A stretch of DNA of 10,445 bases, taken from positions 1-10,445 of the forward strand of contig CALCTA010000022.1 in NCBI GenBank assembly GCA_937893945.1, given 5' to 3'. The position numbers and the translations under genes were made by a program. Below are positions 1 through 5,862 of this stretch, piece by piece (position 1 is the stretch's first letter; each line of letters starts with the position of its first letter). The notes beneath the pieces are model-generated. The model had not been told where the DNA came from. It saw only the letters and a program-made list of their open reading frames with translations, and searched no databases. The stretch comes from an uncultured Clostridia bacterium. GTDB taxonomy: Bacteria > Bacillota > Clostridia > Oscillospirales > CAG-272.

Positions 1-240
1 TGCGGTAAACTCCTTGATCTCGGCATTCTTTTTGCTCTTGGCGATATCTATCTCAAGCAGAACGTCGGCGCTGACCTCGAAAATGTTTGCCAAGGCGGGA
101 AGGTGAGAAATATCTGGAGCGGTCTTATCACATTCCCATTGAGAGACGGCATTTGTGGAAACGCCCAATAGCTCGGCAAGCTGCTCCTGCGTGATGTTTC
201 TGTTACGTCTCAGTTTTTTGATAGTAGTTCCAATAGACAT
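1..240 (-). CDS. XRE-family HTH transcriptional regulator (N-terminal 80 codons, runs off left edge)
   Basis: The reverse strand reads open from an ATG at 240 to the window edge, giving MSIGTTIKKLRRNRNITQEQ and onward. Residues about 5-60 form a Cro/C1 (XRE) helix-turn-helix: IKKLRRNRNITQEQLAELLG, then the recognition helix around VSTNAVSQWE (28-36) and the typical APDISHLPALANIFEVSADVLL tail split over 41-62. Such proteins bind palindromic operators as dimers, often their own. After residue 65 the sequence becomes Lys-rich, probably a linker to an unseen C-terminal domain, so the full length and any sensor or enzyme domain are unknown. The start is set by AAAAAGGAG at a good distance upstream of the ATG. 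A perfect 14-bp palindrome lies just upstream, where the transcript should begin. The DNA-binding family is secure; the regulated process is not known. Confidence 0.9.
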   Translation of the reverse strand, partial: MSIGTTIKKLRRNRNITQEQLAELLGVSTNAVSQWECDKTAPDISHLPALANIFEVSADVLLEIDIAKSKKNAEIKEFTA

Positions 241-263
241 AATATTTCTCCTTTTTGATATTT

Positions 264-290
264 CAAAAGCGCTTTTGTACTCTAATTATA
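264..290 (-). promoter_or_regulatory. Candidate promoter and operator of the XRE regulator
   Basis: On the reverse strand a TATAAT (-10) lies at 290-285, with only a weak -35 match upstream. From 277 to 264, where the transcript should start, is the perfect 14-bp palindrome CAAAAGCGCTTTTG. A second short palindrome, ACACGTGT (290-297), abuts the upstream side of the -10. A palindrome over the start site of an HTH gene is a common arrangement for autorepression. The palindrome is seen directly; its function as an operator is inferred. Confidence 0.45.
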
Positions 291-383
291 CACGTGTTTT
301 TATAATATTTACACCAAGCATTTTACTAGTGCAGTTCAACCCACGCTTTAATTTATACAGCGATGTTTTAATTTGAAAATAAT

Positions 384-409
384 AAAAAACGGCTGAAAAG
401 CCGTTTTTT
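384..409 (-). terminator. Rho-independent terminator of the 154-aa gene
   Basis: The arms AAAAAACGGCT (384-394) and AGCCGTTTTTT (399-409) are perfectly complementary around a four-base loop. Read leftward, it ends in a run of T. It overlaps the TAA stop of the 408-872 gene, so that message ends almost at its last codon. The symmetric A/T tracts could also make it work in the rightward direction. Confidence 0.85.
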
Positions 410-872
410 ATTGATCTGCTAATATGCTTTCTATCAGCTTCTCTGCGGAAGTCTTTAGCTTTCTCGCACCGCTTATCAGACGCGACGGGGAAATACTTTC
501 GGACGAAATGATAGTCTTGCTCTCGCGTGAATATTCGTCAAGAGCGGATAGAAATTTCATATATGCTTCGGTCTTTGAGGCTATGAGCTCTATCATATTT
601 ATTTTACCCTCGTCATCTGCCAAGGAAAGCAGCAAAGAAAGCTCGGCGGCACTTGTGTCCGCGTCATTCATAACCTTGGGGAGCTTTGACACAAATGCAT
701 AGTATTCCTTGCGGAATATCTTATTTTGCTCCTCAGATTCCGAAAAAACGAAGAAATCCTTTCGGTCAAATTTATTAAGATATTCGTCTATGAGCGAGCA
801 AAGCTCTTGAATATGGACCGACAAGGTAAGGGAAGAAAGCTTCTGTCTTTCGTATATATCACATTTTTCCAT
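408..872 (-). CDS. Small hypothetical helical protein, 154 aa
   Basis: I do not recognise this protein. It starts MEKCDIYERQKLSSLTLSVH and ends KLIESILADQ. It has no signal peptide and no membrane segment, is rich in charged residues, Ser and Leu, and looks mostly alpha-helical with heptad-like stretches, consistent with a small cytoplasmic helical bundle. The ATG at 872 has AAGGA about 12 bases upstream, which is slightly long spacing. The gene lies leftward just downstream of the khpA terminator. I see no convincing promoter in the roughly 90 bases between them, so it may depend on read-through from the ylxM-ffh-rpsP-khpA operon. Its own terminator overlaps the stop codon, and open reading over 154 codons with proper translation and termination signals supports a real gene. 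No function is proposed. Confidence 0.7.
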   Translation of the reverse strand: MEKCDIYERQKLSSLTLSVHIQELCSLIDEYLNKFDRKDFFVFSESEEQNKIFRKEYYAFVSKLPKVMNDADTSAAELSLLLSLADDEGKINMIELIASKTEAYMKFLSALDEYSRESKTIISSESISPSRLISGARKLKTSAEKLIESILADQ

Positions 873-906
873 AAAGCGTCAGTATCCTTCATTTTTCGTA
901 ATAAAC

Positions 907-944
907 AAAAGCGAACCGCATCAAAGAAAGGCGGTTCGGCTTTT
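907..944 (-). terminator. Rho-independent terminator after khpA
   Basis: The arms GCGGTTCG..CTTTT and AAAAG.CGAACCGC (plus-strand 907-919 and 931-944) form a 13-bp stem with one bulged C and an 11-base loop (920-930). Leftward transcription leaves through a CTTTTGTTTAT tail. It lies about 17 bases after the khpA stop and marks the main end of the ylxM-ffh-rpsP-khpA operon. Confidence 0.8.
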
Positions 945-960
945 GTACGGGAATTATCGC

Positions 961-1197
961 TTATTTGATTTCAACGTTGACGTCCTTACCGTCTGCGTTT
1001 GCAGCGGCTCTCATCACCGTGCGGATCGCTTTAGCAATTTTGCCGTGCTTACCGATAACCATACCCATATCGTCCTCGGCAACACTCAAAATCAAATTGA
1101 CTCTTTTTCCGTCAACGCTTTCGCAAACGGCAACCTCGTCGGGAGAGTCAACGATAGCTCTTGCGATATCGCATAAGGTTTGCTTCAAATCTGTCAT
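961..1197 (-). CDS. khpA: KH-domain RNA-binding protein KhpA (YlqC family)
   Basis: This 78-residue protein is a single type II KH domain. It begins MTDLKQTLCDIARAIVDSPD and carries the KH loop VIGKHGKIAKAIR, with the GxxG motif GKHG at about 49-52. KhpA is a small RNA-binding protein that in several Firmicutes partners with KhpB/Jag and affects cell division and elongation. The ATG at 1197 is chosen because AGGTGG lies six bases upstream of it. A GTG three codons earlier (1206) is possible, but that GTG falls inside the AGGTGG itself. The gene follows rpsP with a gap of about 20 bases, as in many Firmicutes, so the two are co-transcribed. Length and motif fit the family; RNA targets cannot be read from the sequence. 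Confidence 0.95.
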   Translation of the reverse strand: MTDLKQTLCDIARAIVDSPDEVAVCESVDGKRVNLILSVAEDDMGMVIGKHGKIAKAIRTVMRAAANADGKDVNVEIK

Positions 1198-1216
1198 CAG
1201 CGCCACCTATTGCGAA

Positions 1217-1456
1217 TCAGTCAATAATGCTGGATTTCTTGAGAAGAGCACGAACTGTGTCTGTGGGCTGAGCGCCGTTCTTGAGCCAAGTCTTAGCCTT
1301 GTCGCCGTCGATCTTAAGTTCATCGGAGCGGGGATTGAAATAACCGATCTCCTCGATGAAACGACCGTCTCTGGGAGAGCGGCTGTCTGCAACGATAACA
1401 CGGTAAGTAGGAGCCTTCTTAGCGCCCATTCTTCTGAGTCTGATTTTTACTGCCAT
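1217..1456 (-). CDS. rpsP: 30S ribosomal protein S16
   Basis: At 79 residues this is a normal-length S16. It starts MAVKIRLRRMGAKKAPTYRV, followed by IVADSRSPRDGRFIEEIGYF, which is the family signature. S16 binds 16S rRNA and helps assemble the small subunit body and platform. GGAGG lies seven bases upstream of the ATG at 1456. The gene sits between ffh and khpA, the standard Firmicutes arrangement. A hairpin just after the ffh stop could reduce or separate its expression from that of ffh. No residues look unusual. Confidence 0.98.
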   Translation of the reverse strand: MAVKIRLRRMGAKKAPTYRVIVADSRSPRDGRFIEEIGYFNPRSDELKIDGDKAKTWLKNGAQPTDTVRALLKKSSIID

Positions 1457-1518
1457 TTTGATTTTCCTCCAAAATAAAGTTAAAATATTTTTTTATTTAT
1501 CATAGTTTATATAAAAAT

Positions 1519-1540
1519 CCGTTTTTATTATTTAAAACGG
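1519..1540 (-). terminator. Weak intercistronic hairpin between ffh and rpsP
   Basis: The last codons of ffh (ATG CCG TTT TAA) form one arm. CCGTTTT (1540-1534) pairs with AAAACGG (1525-1519) across an eight-base loop, and ATTTTTATAT follows in the leftward direction. With seven pairs, only three of them G-C, this resembles a leaky terminator or 3'-end protecting hairpin rather than a full stop. I see no good promoter for rpsP downstream of it, so rpsP expression probably depends on read-through. Confidence 0.45.
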
Positions 1541-2869
1541 CATTTTCATTCCTCTTCGTCCGAGCTTTGCCATCTTCTTGGGGTCGGAGAACTGCTTCAT
1601 AAGCGCTCTGGTCTGCTCGAATTGTTTAAGAAGCTTGTTGACCTCTTCAACTGTAGTTCCGCTTCCTGCGGCGATACGCTTTTTGCGAGACGCGTTAAGG
1701 ATATCGGGCTTCTCGCGCTCACGTTTTGTCATTGACTTGATGATAGCCTCGGTTCTTGCGATAGCCTTTTCGTCTATCTTTGCATCCTTGAGCGCACCCG
1801 GCTTCATGCCCGGCATCATTGCCGCAAGAGATTCAAGACTTCCCATACCTTTTATCTGAGCGAACTGATCAAGGTAGTCGTCAAGAGTAAAGCTGGATTC
1901 TCGTATCTTTCTCTCAAGCTCCATTGCTTTTTTCTCATCATAAGCCTGTTCTGCCTTTTCGATAAGAGAGAGAACGTCGCCCATACCGAGAATTCTCGAT
2001 GCCATTCTGTCGGGGTGGAAGGGCTCGATAGCGTCAAGCTTTTCACCGACACCGATGAATTTGATCGGCTTGCCCGTAACCTGACGGATGGACAGCGCCG
2101 CACCGCCTCGGGTATCACCGTCGAGCTTAGTCAGTATTACTCCCGTAACGTCAAGAAGCTCGTCAAAGGTCTTTGCCACGTTGACCGCGTCCTGACCGAT
2201 CATAGCATCTACCGTGAGAAGTATCTCGGTAGGCTCTACCTTTGCCTTGATGTTCTGAAGCTCCTGCATCAGCTCCTCGTCAATGTGGAGACGACCTGCG
2301 GTATCGATAAATACCATATCGTATCCCTTTTGCTTAGCATATTTAAGTCCCTCTTCGGCGATCTTAACAGGGGACACCTTGTCGCCCAATGTGAACACCG
2401 GAATTCCGAGCTTTTCACCGACGATCTCAAGCTGCTTGATAGCGGCGGGACGGTAAACGTCGCAGGCAACGAGAAGGGGATGCTTGCCCTGCTTTTTATA
2501 CATGCCCGCAAGCTTACCTGCGTGAGTAGTTTTACCGGCACCCTGCAGACCGACCATCATTACCACCGTGGGAGGCTTTGACGAAATGGTAAGCTTTGAC
2601 TGTGTGCCGCCCATAAGAGCGGTCAGCTCCTCGTTTACTATCTTTACTATCTGCTGAGCGGGAAGGAGAGATTCAAGCACCTCAGATCCTACCGCGCGCG
2701 CAGATACGCTATTTACGAAATCCTTTACAACCTTGAAGTTTACGTCGGCTTCAAGAAGCGCAAGCTTTATCTCGCGCATTCCTGCTTTAACGTCGGATTC
2801 GGTGAGCTTGCCCTTGCTTTTGAATTTTCTAAAAGCGTTTTCGAGTTTTTCGCTCAAACTCTGAAACAT
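1532..2869 (-). CDS. ffh: Signal recognition particle protein Ffh (SRP54 GTPase)
   Basis: This 445-residue protein is full length. Ffh binds SRP RNA and the signal sequences of nascent chains, and delivers ribosomes to the receptor FtsY at the membrane. It has the N domain (1-95), then the G domain with G1 GLQGAGKTT (107-115), DVYRPAA (137-143), DTAGR (189-193) and TKLD (247-250). The Met-rich M domain (about 300-445) contains the RNA-binding stretch SRKKRIAAGSGTTVEEVNKL and clustered methionines (AAMMPGMKPG). The ATG at 2869 follows an AGGAGGG site. ylxM lies 32 bases upstream in the same direction, and YlxM is a known partner that modulates the SRP. The stop codon lies in a hairpin ahead of rpsP. 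Confidence 0.98.
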   Translation of the reverse strand: MFQSLSEKLENAFRKFKSKGKLTESDVKAGMREIKLALLEADVNFKVVKDFVNSVSARAVGSEVLESLLPAQQIVKIVNEELTALMGGTQSKLTISSKPPTVVMMVGLQGAGKTTHAGKLAGMYKKQGKHPLLVACDVYRPAAIKQLEIVGEKLGIPVFTLGDKVSPVKIAEEGLKYAKQKGYDMVFIDTAGRLHIDEELMQELQNIKAKVEPTEILLTVDAMIGQDAVNVAKTFDELLDVTGVILTKLDGDTRGGAALSIRQVTGKPIKFIGVGEKLDAIEPFHPDRMASRILGMGDVLSLIEKAEQAYDEKKAMELERKIRESSFTLDDYLDQFAQIKGMGSLESLAAMMPGMKPGALKDAKIDEKAIARTEAIIKSMTKREREKPDILNASRKKRIAAGSGTTVEEVNKLLKQFEQTRALMKQFSDPKKMAKLGRRGMKMPF

Positions 2870-2901
2870 AAGTTCACCCTCCTTGATTTTTTGCTTTTGC
2901 T

Positions 2902-3237
2902 TTAAAGTTCAACTGTTAAAAGGAGCTCAGAGATCTTTTCTTCTATCTCTTTGGGAAGAGCGTGCTCCTTTGCCATCTGCTGAAGCTGTGAGGCGTGATC
3001 CTCTACACTCTTAAGCTTTTTCGCGAGCCCAAGCTTTTCCTCGTAGAAGAGAAGCTCCTCCTCGCTTTTTTTGATTATATCTCTCGCGCCTTGTCTCGAG
3101 ATACCTATTTCTGCCGCTATCTCCGCAAGAGAAAAGTCCTCGTTATAGTACATATCCATAACCGAACGCTTGCGCTCTGAGAGAAGCTCTCCGTAAAAGT
3201 CGAGCAGATATCCGATATTCAGGTTCTTTTCAAACAT
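2902..3237 (-). CDS. ylxM: YlxM family HTH protein (UPF0122), SRP-associated
   Basis: This protein is 111 residues from MFEKNLNIGYLLDFYGELLS. It has a sigma-70 region-4-like helix-turn-helix at about 35-57 (FSLAEIAAEIGISRQGARDI), then a coiled helical tail (KKSEEELLFYEEKLGLAKKL). The family is nearly always encoded next to ffh. In streptococci it has been reported to bind SRP components and affect Ffh/FtsY GTPase activity; DNA binding has been suspected from its fold. The ATG at 3237 is preferred: GGATGG lies about seven bases upstream, and the protein then matches the family start. A TTG further upstream (3276) lies inside the start-site palindrome and is rejected. It is the first gene of the ylxM-ffh-rpsP-khpA operon. 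Confidence 0.95.
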   Translation of the reverse strand: MFEKNLNIGYLLDFYGELLSERKRSVMDMYYNEDFSLAEIAAEIGISRQGARDIIKKSEEELLFYEEKLGLAKKLKSVEDHASQLQQMAKEHALPKEIEEKISELLLTVEL

Positions 3238-3266
3238 TTGAGCACCATCCAAAGCAAAAGATGAGA

Positions 3267-3287
3267 TGTAAAGCAAAATGCTTTACA
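3267..3287 (-). promoter_or_regulatory. Candidate operator: perfect 9-3-9 palindrome at the ylxM start site
   Basis: TGTAAAGCA (3267-3275) and TGCTTTACA (3279-3287) are perfect inverted repeats around three bases. The palindrome begins directly after the -10 box and covers the predicted +1 region of the ylxM transcript. It is either a repressor site or a 5'-end RNA hairpin. Because the first gene encodes an HTH protein, autoregulation by YlxM is plausible but not shown. Confidence 0.6.
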
Positions 3288-3316
3288 ATTATATCACTAA
3301 GACGTTGATTTGTCAA
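3288..3316 (-). promoter_or_regulatory. Strong sigma-A promoter of ylxM-ffh-rpsP-khpA
   Basis: On the reverse strand the consensus -35 TTGACA (3316-3311) and consensus -10 TATAAT (3293-3288) are 17 bp apart, with a TG extension before the -10. An A/T-rich stretch upstream (about 3317-3340, including CTTTTTAAAAAG) resembles an UP element. The untranslated leader to the ylxM ATG would be about 44 bases. Confidence 0.9.
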
Positions 3317-3360
3317 TAGCTTTTTAAAAAGTTTTTTAAATAGTTTGCGTATATTTTCAG

Positions 3361-3412
3361 CAATATAATATTGAAAATACATCTCCCGTTCCGCAAGGAA
3401 CGGATATTATTG
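3361..3412. repeat. Small intergenic palindromes (GCAA-loop hairpin and AT palindrome)
   Basis: CCGTTCC (3386-3392) and GGAACGG (3397-3403) form a perfect 7-bp stem closed by GCAA. Thirteen bases upstream is the perfect palindrome CAATAT-A-ATATTG (3361-3373), and ATATTATTG follows the hairpin. There is no T-run, so it is not a normal terminator. It lies in the gap between the tRNA terminator and the ylxM promoter. From memory, some Clostridia carry short hairpin units followed by ATAT-rich spacers as dispersed intergenic repeats. Only one copy is visible here, so that identity is a guess. Confidence 0.4.
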
Positions 3413-3450
3413 AAAAAATCTCTTTTGCCTACAGACAAAAGAGATTTTTT
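3413..3450 (-). terminator. Rho-independent terminator of tRNA-Leu
   Basis: AAAAAATCTCTTTTG (3413-3427) and CAAAAGAGATTTTTT (3436-3450) pair perfectly over 15 bp around an eight-base loop. It begins three bases after the CCA end of the tRNA on the leftward transcript. Confidence 0.9.
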
Positions 3451-3452
3451 CA

Positions 3453-3539
3453 TGGTGCCGGTGGTCGGGGTCGAACCGACACGGTATCGCTACCACTGGA
3501 TTTTGAGTCCAGCACGTCTGCCAATTCCATCACACCGGC
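3453..3539 (-). tRNA. tRNA-Leu, anticodon CAA
   Basis: The reverse strand folds as a complete class II tRNA of 87 nt. The acceptor arms are GCCGGTG and CACCGGC with an encoded ACCA end. The anticodon stem CTGGA/TCCAG encloses the loop CTCAAAA, giving anticodon CAA (reads UUG). There is a long variable arm (TGGTAGCGATACCGT) typical of tRNA-Leu, and the T arm GTCGG-TTCGACC-CCGAC. It has its own promoter and terminator. No intron or neighbouring tRNA is seen. Confidence 0.97.
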
Positions 3540-3556
3540 GTAATATTACAAGCGTT

Positions 3557-3585
3557 ATTATAACAAAAAGTGATACAAAAGTCAA
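3557..3585 (-). promoter_or_regulatory. Promoter of tRNA-Leu
   Basis: The reverse strand has TTGACT (3585-3580) and a consensus TATAAT (3562-3557), separated by 17 bp. The -10 lies 17 bases from the mature tRNA 5' end, so the 5' leader removed by RNase P would be about ten bases. Confidence 0.9.
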
Positions 3586-3627
3586 GAGCTTTTTTCATTT
3601 TTTGAAAAAATGTTTGCAAAGAAAATA

Positions 3628-4164
3628 TCACTTCGATGGAATGGTGCAATTTCTCAAGCTTCCTTGATAGACAAGCTTCGCGCCCTTGATTTTTGGAAAA
3701 TCGTCGGGGAACATAAGATAGGGGTCTTTACTCAGCTTTACAGCACCCGAATAATGCAAAACGAACGCCGCAAACTGCGAGCAGGTATATTTGTACTTTC
3801 TCTTTACGGGAACACCGAGCTGCATTGCGGGTGCACCGAGAAAGCTATACGTAGCGCGTTGTTTATTGAGCCTGAAATAACGAATGAGCTTTTTTGCCTT
3901 GTTATAGCTCTCGTCTGATACGTTAAATGCATATACCGCGCAGGGTGCGTCGGGGTATCTTGCGAACACCTTGGTATGTATATTTTCCGACACGAAGCCT
4001 GCAAACATAGGGAGATCAACGTGTCGTCTTGCATAACTATAGAAATGATCTGTGCGGGGGTACAGCGAGAGCGAAACGTGAGAGAAATAACCCTTAGTAA
4101 CGGCACGAATAACTCTTGCGGGGGCGGTTTCCGTGCGAGAGAGCAGGATATATATTTTTTTCAC
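3628..4164 (-). CDS. Predicted permuted papain-like / NlpC-P60-type cysteine hydrolase
   Basis: This 178-residue protein is probably a YaeF/YiiX-like hydrolase of the NlpC/P60 superfamily with circularly permuted order, where the catalytic His precedes the Cys. The candidate His is in GYFSHVSLSL (H29) and the candidate Cys in YKYTCSQFAAFVL (C128), at the start of a helix as in papain-like folds. Between them is YSFLGAPAMQLG, the usual region before the nucleophile. Relatives cleave amide or acyl bonds in peptides or lipids, but the substrate here is unknown. There is no clear signal peptide: the start MKKIYILLSR is the first strand of the fold. The start is a GTG at 4164 with AAGGAG eight bases upstream; the nearby ATG runs straight into a stop. 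It is monocistronic and divergent from the M20 peptidase gene. Family call moderate; catalysis inferred from two residues. Confidence 0.7.
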   Translation of the reverse strand: MKKIYILLSRTETAPARVIRAVTKGYFSHVSLSLYPRTDHFYSYARRHVDLPMFAGFVSENIHTKVFARYPDAPCAVYAFNVSDESYNKAKKLIRYFRLNKQRATYSFLGAPAMQLGVPVKRKYKYTCSQFAAFVLHYSGAVKLSKDPYLMFPDDFPKIKGAKLVYQGSLRNCTIPSK

Positions 4165-4209
4165 GCTATCATCTCCTTTCAGCTTTTTTGTGAACTGTTT
4201 GCGTATTTT

Positions 4210-4238
4210 ATATTACCACAAAAAATATAAACTGTCAA
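4210..4238 (-). promoter_or_regulatory. Promoter of the papain-like hydrolase gene
   Basis: The reverse strand has a consensus TTGACA (4238-4233), a 17-bp spacer, and TAATAT (4215-4210). The leader to the GTG start is about 40 bases. Confidence 0.8.
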
Positions 4239-4313
4239 GATTTTTGGAACAGTTTATTGAGAAAGTTGTATAATGGTGTTTTTTGTCAAAAGATTGTTTT
4301 TTAGAGATAACAG

Positions 4314-4342
4314 TTGACAAGTATATTAAAAGATGTTACAAT
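4314..4342 (+). promoter_or_regulatory. Promoter of the M20 peptidase gene
   Basis: TTGACA (4314-4319) and TACAAT (4337-4342) are 17 bp apart, with a TG extension (4334-4335). It is divergent from, and about 75 bp away from, the hydrolase promoter. The leader to the ATG at 4383 would be about 34 bases. The nominal upstream TTG start of the reading frame is the -35 box itself, which rules out that start. Confidence 0.85.
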
Positions 4343-4382
4343 TACTTATAATATTTATGCGATAGATCCTAAAGGAGAATTT

Positions 4383-5822
4383 ATGATATACCTATTGATC
4401 GTGCTTGCAGCGGCATTGATTATTTTTCTTATAGTAATTACCGTAAGAGCAATATGCTTCAAACCGCCCGTGGCGACAAGTAAGGTTGCGGAAAATGAAA
4501 GATTTGACAGAAATGGAGCGATATCGTCTCTCGCGGCGCTTGTAAAGTGTAAGACTATATCCCGTTTTGATGTGTCCGAGGAGGACGATGCCGAATTTGA
4601 AAAGCTCGTCGCTCTGCTTCCGAAGCTTTATCCAAGCGTTTTTGAAAAATGCAGTCTCATGAGAACAGAGGGCAGAGGACTTCTGTTCAGATGGCGTGGT
4701 AAGAGCGAGGAAAATCCCGCGGTCCTTATGGCACACTATGACGTAGTTCCCGTGGATGAGGAAAAGTGGGATAAGCCACCGTTTGACGCCGTGATAGAGG
4801 ACGGTGTGATGTGGGGAAGAGGAACGCTTGATACAAAGGTTACGGTCAACGCTATTCTCTTTGCCGCAAACCACTTTATCTCGCAAGGCTTTGTTCCCGA
4901 AAGAGATATTTATCTCGCTTTTTCGGGCGGAGAAGAGGTCAATGGACCCGGCGCTGCCAATATAGTTGATTATTTTAAAGAAAACGGAATAGAGCCGTCT
5001 GTCGTGCTCGACGAGGGCGGTGCAGTGGTTGAGAACGTGTTCCCCGGTGTAAGCTCACCTTGCGCGCTTATAGGAATTGCCGAGAAAGGAATTGCCAATA
5101 TTCGCTATGAGGTACAGTCGAGCGGCGGACACGCATCCGCTCCTAAGCCTCACACTCCCGTCGGAGTGCTTGCGCGCGCTTGCACGAGAGTTGAAGGCTC
5201 GCCCTTTAAGAGTCATATAACCGAGCCCGTTGCGCAGATGTTTGACACGCTCGGTAGGCATTCTACCTTTGCCTACCGCATTATATTCGCAAACAGATGG
5301 TGCTTCTCGCCCTTGCTTGACGCAATGGCTAAAAAGAGCGGTGGCGAGATGAATGCTCTGCTCAGAACGACGGTGGCGTTTACGCAGATGAGCGGTAGCT
5401 CAGCGCCTAACGTTATCCCGCCCACTGCAAGTATGGTGTCAAACGTGCGCCTTAACCCAGAGGATACGATAGATAGCGCCGTAGCGTATATCAAAAAGGT
5501 GATAGACGACGAAAGCGTTGAGGTATCCGTTCTTAACGGAACAGAGCCGAGCAGAATATCCACCACCGACTGCGACGGATGGAAAAAGCTTTCAGCGGCT
5601 GTAGAGGATACGTGGCAGGGCGCTATAGTTTCGCCCTATCTTATGGTTCAATGCTCGGATAGCCGCCACTACGGAGCTATCTCGGATAAGGTATATCGCT
5701 TCTCAGCGATGGCGCTTACGTCCGAGGAAAGAGCGACCATTCACGGCAATAACGAACGTATAACACTTGGTGCTATATCCAAAGCCGTTGAATTTTATAT
5801 CAGATTTATCAAACGCTTGTAA
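4383..5822 (+). CDS. Membrane-anchored M20 family metallopeptidase (carboxypeptidase S / PM20D1-like)
   Basis: The protein is 479 residues from MIYLLIVLAAALIIFLIVIT, a single N-terminal hydrophobic helix (2-22) that should anchor it in the membrane. The rest is an M20 di-zinc hydrolase. It has MAHYDVVPV (H118, D120), WGRGTLDTK (bridging D150), the catalytic pair SGGEEVNGPGA (E184, E185), VLDEGG (D210), the dimerisation-domain SGGHASAP (H250) and a late zinc His in ERATIHGNNERI (H454). Members cleave dipeptides, N-acyl amino acids or similar amides. The layout and length (long, anchored) resemble carboxypeptidase S/PM20D1 more than ArgE or DapE. AAAGGAG lies six bases before the ATG. The gene is monocistronic with its own promoter and a shared terminator. 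The orientation of the catalytic domain cannot be proven; the few charges around the helix do not settle it. Substrate unknown. Confidence 0.9.
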   Translation: MIYLLIVLAAALIIFLIVITVRAICFKPPVATSKVAENERFDRNGAISSLAALVKCKTISRFDVSEEDDAEFEKLVALLPKLYPSVFEKCSLMRTEGRGLLFRWRGKSEENPAVLMAHYDVVPVDEEKWDKPPFDAVIEDGVMWGRGTLDTKVTVNAILFAANHFISQGFVPERDIYLAFSGGEEVNGPGAANIVDYFKENGIEPSVVLDEGGAVVENVFPGVSSPCALIGIAEKGIANIRYEVQSSGGHASAPKPHTPVGVLARACTRVEGSPFKSHITEPVAQMFDTLGRHSTFAYRIIFANRWCFSPLLDAMAKKSGGEMNALLRTTVAFTQMSGSSAPNVIPPTASMVSNVRLNPEDTIDSAVAYIKKVIDDESVEVSVLNGTEPSRISTTDCDGWKKLSAAVEDTWQGAIVSPYLMVQCSDSRHYGAISDKVYRFSAMALTSEERATIHGNNERITLGAISKAVEFYIRFIKRL

Positions 5823-5862
5823 ACAAAAAACGCTTATGACTTTTCATAAGCGTTTTTTGTTT
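5821..5862. terminator. Bidirectional terminator between convergent operons
   Basis: AAACAAAAAACGCTTATGA (5821-5839) and its exact complement (5844-5862) form a 19-bp stem with loop CTTT. T-rich ends occur on both strands. It begins within the TAA stop of the rightward M20 gene and ends one base from the stop of the leftward membrane protein gene, so one element closes both messages. Confidence 0.92.

Noticed and set aside
965..1477. A 170-codon forward ORF across khpA and rpsP.
   Set aside because: It is the antisense shadow of two well-known genes, with no RBS and no family resemblance.
2015..2581. A 188-codon forward ORF inside ffh.
   Set aside because: Antisense shadow of the Ffh GTPase domain; no translation signals.
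3238..3276. An upstream TTG start for ylxM adding 13 residues.
   Set aside because: The TTG lies in the start-site palindrome, close to the predicted +1, with no RBS. The family normally starts at the MFEKN-like position.
3590..3620. An AT-only hairpin (CATTTTTT/AAAAAATG) after the papain-like hydrolase gene as a terminator.
   Set aside because: It is nearly all A-T pairs and lacks a T-run in the leftward direction, so it is not convincing. That gene may simply read into the tRNA unit.
4314..4382. An upstream TTG start for the M20 peptidase adding 23 residues.
   Set aside because: That TTG is the -35 box of the promoter, and AAAGGAG directly precedes the ATG at 4383.
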